Source of the DNA: DASUPK01 sp963724665
GTDB taxonomy: Bacteria > Actinomycetota > Thermoleophilia > Solirubrobacterales > 70-9
NCBI GenBank assembly: GCA_963724665.1
Contig: CAVRVH010000012.1
Coordinates: 1,054,001-1,118,000 of the forward strand
Reading direction: 5' to 3'
DNA: 64,000 nucleotides
Under the pieces are notes generated by a model that did no database searches, was not told the origin of the DNA, and was given only the letters and a program-made list of their open reading frames with translations. Shown in pieces: positions 38,557 to 48,332 of this stretch. The position numbers and the translations under genes are program-made. Position 1 is the first letter of the stretch; each line of letters starts with the position of its first letter.

Positions 38557-39227
38557 TTCTCGCGCAGCGAGTACCCGACTCCGCGGACCGTCTGGATCAG
38601 CCGCGGCTCGCCGCCCTCCTCGGTCTTGCGGCGCAGATAGCCGACGTACACCTCGAGTGAGTTCGACCGCGGCCCGAAGTCGTAGCCCCAGACTGCTTCG
38701 AAGAGCTGGGAGCGGGAGAGCACCAGGCGCGGATTGCGCAGCAGGTGCTCGAGCAGGGCGAACTCGGTCTTGGTCAGCTCGACCGGCCGGTCGCCGCGCT
38801 TCACCTCGCGGGTGGCCGGATCGAGGGTCAGGTCGGCGTAGCTCAGCTCCTCGGATGGCTCGCCATTGGTCCGCCGGAGCAGCGCCCGCAGGCGGGCGAG
38901 CAGCTCCTCCAGGGCGAACGGCTTGACGACGTAGTCGTCGGCGCCGGCGTCGAGGCCATCGACCCGATCCTGGACAGCGTCGCGCGCGGTCAGCATCAGG
39001 ATCGGGGTGCGGTCGCCACGCGCCCGGAGCTCACGGCACACCTCGAGGCCGTCGCGCTTCGGCATCAGCACGTCGAGCACGATCGCGTCCAGCGGCGACC
39101 CCGAGCCGGCGGAGCCGAGCGCCTCCTCGCCGTCGCCGGCGAGATCGACCTCATACCCCTCGAGCTTCAGCGCGCGCTCGAGGGCGCGGCGGAGCTGCGG
39201 CTCGTCGTCTACGACCAGTACACGCAC
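38553..39227 (-). CDS. OmpR-family response regulator
   Basis: The 224-residue protein begins VRVLVVDDEPQLRRALERAL from GTG 39227. It has the phospho-acceptor Asp in IVLDVLMPKRDG, Lys in DDYVVKPFALEE, and a winged-helix domain ending RLIQTVRGVGYSLREK. It overlaps the histidine kinase start by four bases, so they form a coupled two-component pair like MprAB. Targets are not evident; two exported lipoproteins are encoded just upstream on the same strand. Confidence 0.93.
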   Translation of the reverse strand: MRVLVVDDEPQLRRALERALKLEGYEVDLAGDGEEALGSAGSGSPLDAIVLDVLMPKRDGLEVCRELRARGDRTPILMLTARDAVQDRVDGLDAGADDYVVKPFALEELLARLRALLRRTNGEPSEELSYADLTLDPATREVKRGDRPVELTKTEFALLEHLLRNPRLVLSRSQLFEAVWGYDFGPRSNSLEVYVGYLRRKTEEGGEPRLIQTVRGVGYSLREK

Positions 39228-39270
39228 GAGCCCATGCTGCCGCGATCGCCTAAGAAATGCCTGAGAACCG

Positions 39271-39958
39271 CTACTGCGCGCAGGCCTGGATCTTGTTGAT
39301 GTCCGTGCCGGCGGCCTGGACGCACTGGGCGATCTCGGCGGGTGTCTTGCCGGTCGGGGTCGTGGCGCCGGTCGATGAGCCGCCGCTCGTTGAGGTCCCG
39401 CCCGATCCCGACCCGGCAATGCCGCCGAGTGGGGAGGTGACGTTCGAGCCGTCCGGCTCGGCGTTGTAGACGAGGCCGGTGCGGCCGCCGCCCTCCGCAT
39501 TGATCACCCACTGGAGCAGGCCGTCGACCGGGCTCTTCGCGAGCGTCATCACCGTGACCTTGAGGTCATTGATGCCGGCCTTCTGCTTGACGCCGGAGAC
39601 GATCTTGTCGATTGCAGCGGGGTCGATCTCCGAGAGGGGGAAGTCCAGTCCATCGAGTGAGCCCGGGCCGATCACGTCGACCTTCACATCATGGAGGTCA
39701 CCGCCGGTGTAGATGAAGCCCGTCGCCTGCTCGCCGTTACGCAGCTTGAAGCTGGCGCCCCCCTCGGTCACCTGCACCTCGAGAGCCTGCGCGTTCTCGC
39801 CCGCCTTCTCCTTCACGGCGTCGTAGGCCTTCTGGAAGCCGGCGGAGGTGAAGAGGTCGTCGTTGCCGTTGCTCGAGGTGCCGCCGCTCGAGCCGCAGGC
39901 GGCGAGCGCGAGCGCGCTCAGCGCAGCGCCGATAGATCAATCCCCACTTTGCCTTCAC
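39271..39958 (-). CDS. Predicted lipoprotein, frameshifted in the signal peptide
   Basis: The main frame encodes a soluble beta-rich domain (GASFKLRNGEQATGFIYTGG, KSPVDGLLQWVINAEGGGRT). The upstream piece in another frame gives IGAALSALALAACGSSGG, a lipoprotein signal with the lipobox LAAC. Joining them by a one-base change near 39930, after MKAKWGL, gives a lipoprotein of about 228 residues with a Gly/Ser/Thr-rich region and a Cys-containing tail (IAQCVQAAGTDINKIQACAQ). It lies just upstream of the two-component genes on the same strand. The function is unknown. Confidence 0.65.
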
Positions 39959-40014
39959 CGGGTTCCTCCTCCATCAAACGGGTTGCTCCTTGCGGAGCAC
40001 CCTCGCATAAGCAG

Positions 40015-40554
40015 TCAGAAGAGCCTATAGCTGGCTCGCGATAGGAAGAAGCCGTGGCCGGTGCCCGTGTTCCGGCAGGTGACGCCTGCGGGGCGGCTCA
40101 AACAGAGGATCGTGCCTCGCTGCGACGAGTGCCCGTAGCCGAGCAGGCCGGGCCCGCCCAGCGTGGTGTCGCCGGCGCAGACGACCGAGGCACGATGGTC
40201 GGCGACGGAGACCCCCCCGCCCCAGTCGACCCCCGCCTTGATGCAGTACTGCGGCTTCGGCGGCGGAGTCCAGTCGTGCTGGCGGATGTCGCATCGCGCG
40301 GATTGGGAGTCGATGTAGCAGCCGATGTTGTGCGAAGGCGTCTCGAAGTAGTGGGGGCCGTGGTTGCCGGCTGGGATGGCGGGCGGCTGCTGGGTCGTGA
40401 CCGTGGCCCCTCCAGGCGTCGTCGTGATGCTCCCGGTTGTCGGTGCGGCTGTGCTCGTGCCCTGCGTCTGAGTCTCGGTGACGGTCTTCGTCCCGCCGCC
40501 GCATCCGGCGAGGGCAAGGGCGAGCAGCGCTGCTGCGCAGGCGAGACGAGGCAC
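40015..40554 (-). CDS. DUF6636-type lipoprotein
   Basis: The 179-residue protein starts with a lipoprotein signal (LACAAALLALALAGCGGG, Cys as lipid anchor), then a Thr/Pro-rich linker. The C-terminal domain has YFETPSHNIGCYID, ARCDIRQHDWTPPPKP, VVCAGDTTLGG and GVTCRNTGTGHGFFLSR. Its six cysteines probably form three disulfides. This pattern matches the actinobacterial DUF6636 family, whose role is not known. It is exposed at the outer face of the membrane. It is divergent from the gene at 40631. Confidence 0.75.
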   Translation of the reverse strand: MPRLACAAALLALALAGCGGGTKTVTETQTQGTSTAAPTTGSITTTPGGATVTTQQPPAIPAGNHGPHYFETPSHNIGCYIDSQSARCDIRQHDWTPPPKPQYCIKAGVDWGGGVSVADHRASVVCAGDTTLGGPGLLGYGHSSQRGTILCLSRPAGVTCRNTGTGHGFFLSRASYRLF

Positions 40555-40630
40555 GGGCGCGACCCTACATCAGTCGAGAAAACCCCCCCAGGGCTCCAAC
40601 AAGGGTCCAATCCTGCCGATGGGGAGGGCG

Positions 40631-41209
40631 ATGCGGTGGCTCAAGCACATGCTCACGGTCGGCCTGTTGCTCGCGGCGGGCGTCTTGGCGCTGGCCACGG
40701 TGTTCAGCAACCACAACAGCGAGTTCGGGAAGGTCGCGCTGCCCTCGGGCGGGGTCGTCCACCTCCCCAAGGGCACGACGACCGTCTTCTACAGCCGGGA
40801 CGGATCCGATGTGGAACAGCAGGGGACGGGCCTCGCCTTCCAGGTCGTCCCGATTGCCGGTGGCGATCCGATCCCAATGAGCTCGGCCGGGGGGTCCATC
40901 TCGGCCGAGGGCACCCAGCGCAGCGAGGTCATCGGCGAGCACGGCGCAATTGCGAAGCTGAAGGTGCCGAGCACCGGCGACTACCGCGTGGTCGTCGCGA
41001 GCGGTGCCGTATCGGCCACGCTCGAGTTCGGCACCAACGCCGCCACCGCGGTGGCGGCGAAGTGGAAGCTGCTGGCCGGGCTCGTGCTCGCCGCCTTCCT
41101 GATCTCCCTGATCCCGACGCCACGGCGGCACCGGCGCAGGGACGAACCGGTCTCCTCGACGACTACCGCGTTGCCGTCGAGCCCGCCGCGCGCCCCGTAC
41201 GCGGGCTAG
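40631..41209 (+). CDS. Membrane protein with exported beta domain, unknown function
   Basis: The 192-residue product has helices at both ends (MLTVGLLLAAGVLALATVF and LLAGLVLAAFLISLIP) flanking an external domain of about 110 residues (GGVVHLPKGTTTVFYSRDGS, GDYRVVVASGAVSATLEFGT) that looks like a beta sandwich. GGGGAGGGCG precedes ATG 40631. A basic cytoplasmic tail RRHRRRDE follows. Its stop overlaps the stop of the convergent transglutaminase gene (CTAG at 41206-41209). No named family is recognised. Confidence 0.65.
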   Translation: MRWLKHMLTVGLLLAAGVLALATVFSNHNSEFGKVALPSGGVVHLPKGTTTVFYSRDGSDVEQQGTGLAFQVVPIAGGDPIPMSSAGGSISAEGTQRSEVIGEHGAIAKLKVPSTGDYRVVVASGAVSATLEFGTNAATAVAAKWKLLAGLVLAAFLISLIPTPRRHRRRDEPVSSTTTALPSSPPRAPYAG

Positions 41210-43446
41210 GTACGCGGGCTGGGTCCGCCGGGCGGGATCGCCCGCAGCACGCGCAGCAGAGAGCGGCGACCGGTCGCCCGCAGCAACGCGCGGCGCAACG
41301 CCCGGCGCTCATGCATGTCGGGTGGCTCGGCATCCGGATGCCGGTAGCGCCGGTCCCCGAGCTTTGTCGCATATCCGGCTGCGTCCGTCCCCGCCAGGCC
41401 GCTCAGCAGATCTTCGGCCCGCAGCAGCGTGGCGCCCGCCGGCAGGGGGGAGCCGATCCGCTCGAGGGCCCGGTCCAGTTCGGCGAGCTCGGCGTCGGCC
41501 AGGCGATCCGGCTCCAGGTGGTCCCGGCGCCAGCGCCGCCAGCCGTATGCGGCGAGGGCGGCCAGGGCCAGGGCCCCTGCCGCCGCGCCGAGCGGGATCC
41601 ACACGTCCGGCCCGGAGCCCTGGCTCCCCGGCCCGTGGGACCCGCCGCTGGTGCGCTTATGCAGGGCGACGGTGCCGTTGGGCGAGTTCGGGAAGGCCGG
41701 CCCGGTGCTCTTCGCCGCCGGCTGCGGTGACTTGGTGACTCCGAGGTTGTTGTCGTCCAGCTGGGTGGCGGCCGGCGCGGCGCCCGGCGTCGGGTCGAAG
41801 GTGACCCAGCCGATCGAGGGGAAGAAGACCTCGACCCAGTCGTGCGCGTCGGTGTCGTCGACGAGGAAGTTGTTGCGCTCGGGGTCGCGGCCGCCGGGGG
41901 CAAATCCGGTCGCAACCCGGCTCGGGATGCCGAGCATGCGCAGCATCAGCGCCATCGCACCGGAGAACTGCTGGCAGTAGCCCGCCCGGTCCTGGGAGAG
42001 GAAGGCGGGGAGGGGATAGGTGTGGTTGGGGACGTTGTGGCGATAGGCGTAGTTGGAGCGCAGGTAGAGGTCGATGCGGTGGACGGCCTCGAATGGATCG
42101 CTTGCCCCGGTGGCCACCCGCCTGGCGAGCGAGTACATGGGGGCGTAGGGGGTGCCACGCATCTGGGCCCCGAGGGAGGGCGGCCCGGAGCTGCTCCAGA
42201 GGGGGACGTTGAGCGCGCGGGTTCCGCCTCGCCCGTCGGCGATTGAGAAGGACGTGTAGCTGCCGGCCGCGGATGGATAGGTCGTACCGGCCGAGCGCAT
42301 GACGGCGGCGCTCGGCTGCGGGTCGTAGATCAGCGCGGTGTAGGAGGTCTCCGGACGGAGCTGTCGGGTCATCTGCCAGACGGCGTCCGACGTCGGACGG
42401 GCGGAGATCCCGCGGAGCGAGAGGACCGTCCCGGCGCCGATCGCGAAGTCGCTGCTCAGACCGCGGTCCACGATGTTGATTCGGTCGACGTACTCAGGGT
42501 CGGGCCGGGGCGGTACAGCCTTGGGGTGGAACTTGAGCGGCTCGCCCAGGGCGGGCTGGCTCCCAGGGACCGACGAGCGGAGCCAATGCGTGCCGTCGAA
42601 GGTGTCGAGGTTGGTCGCCTTCCAGTAGTGCGTGTGCTCGCTCGAGACCTGCAGGAGCTGAGTTCCCTTCTGCGGCCAGTCGAGCGGGCCGTAGGTCTGG
42701 TCCCAGCGGAAGCTCTGGGCGTTCGCGCTGAACAGCCCCCAGTGGCGATAGTCGAGCAGGCCGCGCCCGGTGTCGAGCGCGGCGGCGGCCGGCAGTGCGA
42801 CCAGAGCCGCGGCCATGACGGCGAAGGCGGCCGCGGAGCGGCGCGCCGTGGAGATGCTCGGCAGCCACAGCCAGGCGCAGACGAGCACGAGGAGGGCCGC
42901 GCCGCCGGCCAGCTGCCGGGATGGCGTTGCCCAGGCGACGGCGACCAGATAGAGCCCGACGAGCAGCGCCAGCGCCCCGATCCGCCCGGCCACTCGGCGG
43001 CGGGTCGGCCAAAAGGCGACGAATGCGGCGAGGCCCGCGAGCAGCGGCGCGGCCAGCAGGATCACGAGCCGTGTCCAGCTGTCGGCGCCGGCATAGGGAA
43101 TCGGGACGTCGCCGACTCCGTTCAGGCTGCCGCTGATGTTGTGCGCGAGCTCGTCCCAGTGACCTGGCCAGAGCAGCCGGGCGGGGAGGCCGACAACCAC
43201 CATCCCGGCGCAGAGGAGGACGAGGGTGGCGGAGGCCGCAAGCGCCCAGCGGGTGGGCCGCGACGGCAGTTTGGCGATCGTCGCCAGCACCGCCCCGGAG
43301 CCGGTGGCGAGCAGGACGGCGAAGATCACCCGGCCCGCCGGCGGATGCGCGACAAGGCTCGCCCACTGAACGGCCGCGAGCGTGGCGAGGGCCGCGAAGC
43401 AGGCGAGCTCGATGCGCTGGGAGCGATCCCCGGCCAGGGCGCTCAC
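41206..43446 (-). CDS. Membrane transglutaminase-like protein (TgpA type)
   Basis: The protein of about 746 residues starts at GTG 43446, overlapping the DUF58 stop by four bases. An N-terminal block of helices (DUF3488-like, residues 10-220) is followed by an external transglutaminase core: RAGYCQQFSGAMALMLRMLG (catalytic Cys), DDTDAHDWVEVFFPSIGW (His) and VTFDPTP (Asp). A late membrane helix and a cytoplasmic DUF4129-like tail end it. MoxR-DUF58-TgpA operons are widespread; their biological role is not settled. All catalytic residues are present. Confidence 0.93.
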   Translation of the reverse strand: MSALAGDRSQRIELACFAALATLAAVQWASLVAHPPAGRVIFAVLLATGSGAVLATIAKLPSRPTRWALAASATLVLLCAGMVVVGLPARLLWPGHWDELAHNISGSLNGVGDVPIPYAGADSWTRLVILLAAPLLAGLAAFVAFWPTRRRVAGRIGALALLVGLYLVAVAWATPSRQLAGGAALLVLVCAWLWLPSISTARRSAAAFAVMAAALVALPAAAALDTGRGLLDYRHWGLFSANAQSFRWDQTYGPLDWPQKGTQLLQVSSEHTHYWKATNLDTFDGTHWLRSSVPGSQPALGEPLKFHPKAVPPRPDPEYVDRINIVDRGLSSDFAIGAGTVLSLRGISARPTSDAVWQMTRQLRPETSYTALIYDPQPSAAVMRSAGTTYPSAAGSYTSFSIADGRGGTRALNVPLWSSSGPPSLGAQMRGTPYAPMYSLARRVATGASDPFEAVHRIDLYLRSNYAYRHNVPNHTYPLPAFLSQDRAGYCQQFSGAMALMLRMLGIPSRVATGFAPGGRDPERNNFLVDDTDAHDWVEVFFPSIGWVTFDPTPGAAPAATQLDDNNLGVTKSPQPAAKSTGPAFPNSPNGTVALHKRTSGGSHGPGSQGSGPDVWIPLGAAAGALALAALAAYGWRRWRRDHLEPDRLADAELAELDRALERIGSPLPAGATLLRAEDLLSGLAGTDAAGYATKLGDRRYRHPDAEPPDMHERRALRRALLRATGRRSLLRVLRAIPPGGPSPRT

Positions 43447-44570
43447 GCGGCCGCCCTCCGGCGTGGCGCCGTCCGTCCGCCGGTCCCGGAAACCGGATAG
43501 GCGAAGCAGCCGGATACCCGGAAGACGGCGGCGCGGCGGGTTCCGCTCGGCGTGATCAGGAAGCTGCCCGGACGCACCCTGCGTTGGGAGCGGGGGAGGG
43601 AGCGTCCGGCGGTGACCCAAAGCACGACCGCGCCCGACCCGCTCTGCGGCATCGGCGGCCCGGAGTGCGGGTCGGATACCGCGATCCGCACGTGCGCCTC
43701 GGGCCAGTTCCGAAGCGAGGGATCGATCGGGAGCGCCCGGCGCTCTCCCGGAACGAGCAGATCGCAGCCGCCGGCCCGGGCGAGCTCGACGCAGAGGGAG
43801 GCCGCCGCGCGCATCGCTCGCTCGCGCTGCGTTGGGGTCCCGCCGCGAGGGTCGAAGACGACGAGCGGCCGCGGCTCTCCGCCGGCGATCAGCTGCCGCT
43901 CGATCATCTCGCCGGTGCGCGCCACCGCGGGCCAGTGGATCCGGGAGGCCGGGCTGCCCTCGCGGTACGGGCGCAGCCCGTCGACCTCGAACTGCGCCAG
44001 TCCGCCGCGGCGCGAGGTGGCGTCGCTCGCCCTTCCAGATCCGGACGACTGGCCGCGCGGCTCGGCCCCGGCGCCGTTCCAGCGCACCGGGTCGATCCTG
44101 GGCAGGACGACGAGCTCGCCTGCGTGCCCCGAGGTGAGCTCCCGGCGCCATAGGCCGAGCGGATCGCAGATCACCAGGCGCGCCGGCTCCAGCCTGTGCC
44201 GGCCAGGAGTCTCAAGCCAGACATCGCGCTCCAGTCGCCGCGACCAGCGCGGCCCGACCGGAACCCCGCGGTCGAGCAGCGGATCGATCAACTCGCCGCC
44301 GGGCGGGGGCAGCAGGGTCCGGCGCAGCACTATCCGCAGCGGGTACGGCTCGCTCTCCTCGAGCCGGCCGGGCCCGGGATCGCGTTCCAGCCTTCCCCGG
44401 ACGCTCGCCAGCTCAACCCATGCCACGGCGCCCAGCGCCATGACGAGCAGGGCGATCCCGCAGACGAGCGCTGCGGCGAGTCCGAAGCCGAGCCCGACGA
44501 GGGTGAGGGCCGTCCCGAGCGCCGCTGTGACCGGCGCCCGGGGAGAACCGGACTCCCTCACGTCGGTCAT
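43443..44570 (-). CDS. DUF58 family protein with vWA-like region
   Basis: The 375-residue protein has two N-terminal helices (LGTALTLVGLGFGLAAALVC, IALLVMALGAVAWVELA), an extended beta region and the DUF58 signature VDGLRPYREGSPASRIHWPA, then a vWA-like region with VVFDPRG. It is encoded between moxR and the transglutaminase gene, with only one base from the former and a four-base GTGA overlap with the latter. DUF58 proteins are thought to work with MoxR ATPases in assembling or activating partner proteins. Start ATG 44570 is chosen over longer upstream frames because of this spacing. Confidence 0.92.
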   Translation of the reverse strand: MTDVRESGSPRAPVTAALGTALTLVGLGFGLAAALVCGIALLVMALGAVAWVELASVRGRLERDPGPGRLEESEPYPLRIVLRRTLLPPPGGELIDPLLDRGVPVGPRWSRRLERDVWLETPGRHRLEPARLVICDPLGLWRRELTSGHAGELVVLPRIDPVRWNGAGAEPRGQSSGSGRASDATSRRGGLAQFEVDGLRPYREGSPASRIHWPAVARTGEMIERQLIAGGEPRPLVVFDPRGGTPTQRERAMRAAASLCVELARAGGCDLLVPGERRALPIDPSLRNWPEAHVRIAVSDPHSGPPMPQSGSGAVVLWVTAGRSLPRSQRRVRPGSFLITPSGTRRAAVFRVSGCFAYPVSGTGGRTAPRRRAAA

Positions 44571-44571
44571 C

Positions 44572-45522
44572 TCAAAGCGCGGGGACCCTGTCGATTGCGT
44601 CGCGGACGACGGCCTCGCGCTGATCGCCGTCCACCTCGTAGGAGAGGAGCAGGCGATGCGAGAGAACGGAGGGAGCAAGGACCTGTACGTCGTCGGGCAG
44701 GACGTGGTCACGGCCGTCGAGAGCGGCCTGCGCCTTCGCCGCTCGGAACAGCATCAGCCCCGCGCGCGGGCTCGCGCCCAGCTCTACCCGCTCGTCCTGG
44801 CGAGTGGCCTCGCACACCGCCACCACGTACTCGCGAAGCGGCTCGGTGCCGTCGATGCCGGCGAGTGCGGCTTGAGCGGCGCGGATCGTGGTCACGTCCG
44901 CGACCGGCCGGAGGTCGTCGACCGGATCGCGATCAGCATGCTCGGCGAGCATCGTCGCCTCGGCCTCGGCGGCCGGATAGCCGAGGCTGACACGGACCAT
45001 GAAGCGGTCGAGCTCGGCCTCGGGCAGCGGATAGGTGCCCTCGTACTCGGCCGGGTTCTGGGTCGCCAGCACCACGAACGGCCGCGCCAGCTCGTGCTTG
45101 GTGCCGTCGATCGTGATCTGCCGCTCCTGCATGCACTCGAGCAGCCCGGACTGCGTCTTAGGCGAGGCGCGGTTGATCTCGTCGACCAGGACGACGTTGG
45201 CGAAGACCGGCCCGGGGTGGAACTCGAAGCTCGCGGTCCGCTGGTTGAAGACGTTGGTGCCGACCATGTCGGCGGGGAGCAGGTCGGAGGTGCACTGCAC
45301 CCGCGCGTACTCGGCCTCGAGCGAGCGGGCCAGCGAGCGGGCCAGCGCAGTCTTGCCGACGCCGGGAGCGTCCTCGATCAGCACATGCCCGTCGGCTAGG
45401 AGCGCCACGATCAGATCCCGCACAACGCGGTCGGGCGCCTTGACCGCCATCGCGATGTTCTCCCTGAGGCGCGAGCCGATCTCGGCCACCTCGGTTGGAT
45501 CCAGCCTCGGTGCCGTGGCCAT
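44572..45522 (-). CDS. MoxR-family AAA+ ATPase
   Basis: The 316-residue protein shows AAA+ motifs: Walker A HVLIEDAPGVGKTALARSLA, Walker B VVLVDEINRASPKTQSGLLE, and the sensor region VLATQNPAEYEGTYPLPEAE. It is a cytoplasmic chaperone-like ATPase that probably acts on the DUF58 and transglutaminase partners encoded downstream. ATG 45522 is preferred over GTG 45525. It is the first gene of the three-gene operon. The frame is intact. Confidence 0.95.
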   Translation of the reverse strand: MATAPRLDPTEVAEIGSRLRENIAMAVKAPDRVVRDLIVALLADGHVLIEDAPGVGKTALARSLARSLEAEYARVQCTSDLLPADMVGTNVFNQRTASFEFHPGPVFANVVLVDEINRASPKTQSGLLECMQERQITIDGTKHELARPFVVLATQNPAEYEGTYPLPEAELDRFMVRVSLGYPAAEAEATMLAEHADRDPVDDLRPVADVTTIRAAQAALAGIDGTEPLREYVVAVCEATRQDERVELGASPRAGLMLFRAAKAQAALDGRDHVLPDDVQVLAPSVLSHRLLLSYEVDGDQREAVVRDAIDRVPAL

Positions 45523-45667
45523 CACTTCATGGTACGCCCGGGGCCGTGGCCGGGATTGGGCGGGACTGGGAGCCGGCGCTGCAACTCACGCTGCAGCCGA
45601 CTGTCCACGGCACGGCTTGGTGGCCACCAGGCATGTGTCTATTTGGCAAATCGAAGCAGGGGTCAAG

Positions 45668-47415
45668 ATGTCCAGTCCGCGGTTCGATGAGGCCCCTATG
45701 TCGCGTCCGAGCGCAGGGAAATTCCACGCCGCTGTAGTCGCCGTCGCGCTGATCGCACTCGCCGCGCTTCCGGCCGCTGCCCAGGCCACGACCGCGGAGC
45801 TGACCGTGTCTCCTGGGCAGCTGGACTTCCCCGCGACCACCGTCGGCAACCCGGGTGGCCAGCAGCAGGTCACGGCGAAGAACACCGGCGACGTGCCCGT
45901 TTCGATCAACAACGTCTTCATCGACGGGACGAACGCTTCCGATTTCAACCAGAACGGCAACTGTGGCGGCCAGCTCGATCCGGGCCAGGGGTGCACCATC
46001 AACGTGAGCTTCTGGGCGGGTGGCGCAGGCAGCAGGGAGGCGAGCCTGCACGTCGTTTCCGACGAGCCGAGGGGCGACCAGATCGTCGCCCTGACCGGTA
46101 CCGGCGCTGACCCTGATCTGACCTTCGAGCCGGCGAGCTACGACTTCGGTCTGCAGCGCATCAACAACGGCAGCACCCAGACCAACTTCCAGCTCCGCAA
46201 CACGGGCGCGGCCGCGGTGCAGGTCAACTCGATCGACATCGTCGGGTCCGGATCGAACGCCTTCTGGACCGGCTTCATCAGCTGCTTCGGCACCACTTTG
46301 CAGCCGAATGACACCTGCACCGTGCAGGTGAACTTCGGTCCGAACGACGCGATCCCATACTCGGCGCAGGTCCGGGCGACGACCAATGGCTCCTCCTTCA
46401 CAGCCGATCTCAGCGGCCAGGGAGGCCAGGCGTCGTCACGGGCTCTCCGAATCCAGCCGACTTCGGCTCGGCGGCGACTGGCCACCAGGGGAGCACCCAG
46501 ACCATCACGCTCACCAACAACGGTCAGCTGCCCGGCGGCTTCTTCGTGGCCGTCGTTTCCGGCGGCGACGTGGCCAGCTTCAAGCTGCTGCACGAGAACT
46601 GCACGGGTGTCCCGCTCGCCCCGTCGGCGAGCTGCACCGCCCAGGTCCGCTTCCAGCCCGACAGCGCGGGGCCGAAGGTGGCGCAGCTGAGCTTCTTCGG
46701 CGACCAGGACGGAGGGGCTCAGGTCAACCTGACCGGCGTCGGCGTCGACCCCCAGGGCTCGCTGACACCCGGGAGCCATGATTTCGGACGCCAGCCCGTT
46801 GACAGCACGAGCAAGGGACAGACCTTCGCGGTTCGGAATGACGCCGACACCGCCCTGCGGTTGAGCGGAGCTTCGATCGTCGGCCCCGATGCAGACCAGT
46901 ACCGCCTCTCGGGCGACGATTGCACCGACGTCGTTCTGGCCGCCGGCGAGCGCTGCGACGTGCAGGTCAAGTTCGCGCCCGACTCCCGCGGGGAGGCGGC
47001 GGCGCGCCTGCGGATCACCGGAGATGGTGGGTCACTCAGCGCCTCGCTGGCCGGGACCGGTGTGTCGAAGGCGAACGTGGGCGTCCGCTTCCAGTGGCGA
47101 AAGGCACTGCGTCCGCAGGGCGGCCACCTGGTCGCCGGCAAGGCCGCGTGCCGTCTGGCCTCCGGGTGCAAGCTCAGCGCAAGCGCGACCCTGCTCACGA
47201 AGGTTCAGCGGGGAACGGTGGTGCGGCACCTGGCCGTCAGGCTCCCCAGGATCCGGATGACGATCGGCGGCGGGGTGACCCGCGCGCTCAGCCTTCGCCT
47301 CACCAAGGCAGCACGCATCGCGGCTGGGGGCGGAGGACACCTTCGGCTCGACCTCGACTGGAGTGCGGACGGCCACCGCGGACACACCAGCTCGAAGCAC
47401 CAGCTCGCCGCCTAG
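45668..47415 (+). CDS. Secreted choice-of-anchor D (HYDIN/ASPM-like) repeat protein, one frameshift
   Basis: A signal peptide (HAAVVAVALIALAALPAAAQ) is followed by at least four Ig-like repeats of about 105 residues, each with a DFG/LDFP entry (SPGQLDFPATTVGNPG, PASYDFGLQRINNGSTQ, PNPADFGSAATGHQGS, PGSHDFGRQPVDSTSKG) and a closing Cys-rich TCTVQVNF or SCTAQVRFQP strand. These exported domains occur in cell-surface adhesive or scaffold proteins. A frame change near 46432 joins LSGQGG to the third repeat. The C-terminal 110 residues are basic. ATG 45668 or 45698 is the start. Confidence 0.85.
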
Positions 47416-47421
47416 CGCCGC

Positions 47422-48273
47422 TTAGAGCTTCTTCTTCAGCTTCAGGTTGACCTGGGTGGTGTTCGCGAACCCGCCGGTCGGCGTGAAGGTGAGCTGCACC
47501 GTCAGGCTCACCTTCCCCTTGGACTTGAGCTTCTTCTTCGCCTTGCCGGTCGCTCGGATGACCAGCTGCTCGACGTCGGGCGCACCGACGCTGAGCGGCG
47601 CGGAGCCCACCCCTGTGCCGGACGCGACCAGCTCGCCCGGGTTGGGCACGTTGACGACAAGCGTCGCCGTTCCCCTCCGCTTGTTGAACTTGGTGTCGCC
47701 GAGGGTGATCAGGCTGGAGGGCGAGATCACGGCGGAGACGTTGACGTCTTTCTCGCTTCCGTTGGCGAAGTCCCCGGACTCGCTGTCCGCCAGATTGCCG
47801 GCCCGGATCAGTGGGTTCTCGGTGGCGTCGAAGAAGTTGCACGCTGTGGCGGCCGGTTGGGCGCTGTTGATGCCGATCACGTCGCCGGGCTCCACCGGGA
47901 TGTGCGTGGGGAAGGTGTTGAGAGTGCCGGCGGTGAGGTTGCGGGGGCCGTCATGGCTGACGACCTTGTAGGTCGCGGGCTCGCCGACCTTGCGGAAGAC
48001 CTTGAAGGTCAGCGCTCCGACGGCGGGCGAGGGCGCGGCGTTGTGGCTCCAGGAGCTGATCTCCAACGCGAACGCGTTTGGCAGCGGGGTCACGACGTAG
48101 CCGGTTCCGGTGGTGACTGTCGGCTCGAGCCAGTCGGTGGTGGAGCCGACGCAGCCGACGCTGGGCGCTGGGGCGAGCCGCCCGATCGTCGTTGACGCGG
48201 CCGCCGGGGTGGCGGCGATCAGCGCGAGCGCCCCGCAAGAGCAAGCGATCCCTGCCAAGAGCCCTCTCCGCAT
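47422..48273 (-). CDS. Secreted protein with Lys-rich C-terminus, unknown function
   Basis: The 283-residue product has a signal peptide (LLAGIACSCGALALIAATPA with AAAS cleavage site), a beta-rich region with NFFDATENPLIRAG, and a C-terminal domain (LVVNVPNPGELVASGTGVGS, VSLTVQLTFTPTGG) ending in NLKLKKKL. The last part resembles repeats found in Solirubrobacterales secreted proteins that contain basic KKKLKSKGKV segments. It is convergent with the anchor-D protein, six bases between stops. The function is unknown. Confidence 0.75.
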   Translation of the reverse strand: MRRGLLAGIACSCGALALIAATPAAASTTIGRLAPAPSVGCVGSTTDWLEPTVTTGTGYVVTPLPNAFALEISSWSHNAAPSPAVGALTFKVFRKVGEPATYKVVSHDGPRNLTAGTLNTFPTHIPVEPGDVIGINSAQPAATACNFFDATENPLIRAGNLADSESGDFANGSEKDVNVSAVISPSSLITLGDTKFNKRRGTATLVVNVPNPGELVASGTGVGSAPLSVGAPDVEQLVIRATGKAKKKLKSKGKVSLTVQLTFTPTGGFANTTQVNLKLKKKL

Positions 48274-48332
48274 ACTCACGGATACGACCAGATTCGCGAA
48301 CGGGATTGGCCCGCGTTCCGGGTGGCTTTCAA

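Noticed and set aside
40054..41730. A 558-codon plus-strand frame across the lipoprotein and transglutaminase region
   Set aside because: It runs antisense to DUF6636 and transglutaminase genes and out of frame with the gene at 40631; composition is typical of a shadow frame.
45526..45667. A riboswitch-like structure before the anchor-D gene
   Set aside because: The region has GC-rich self-complementary pieces but no conserved core of a known riboswitch class.
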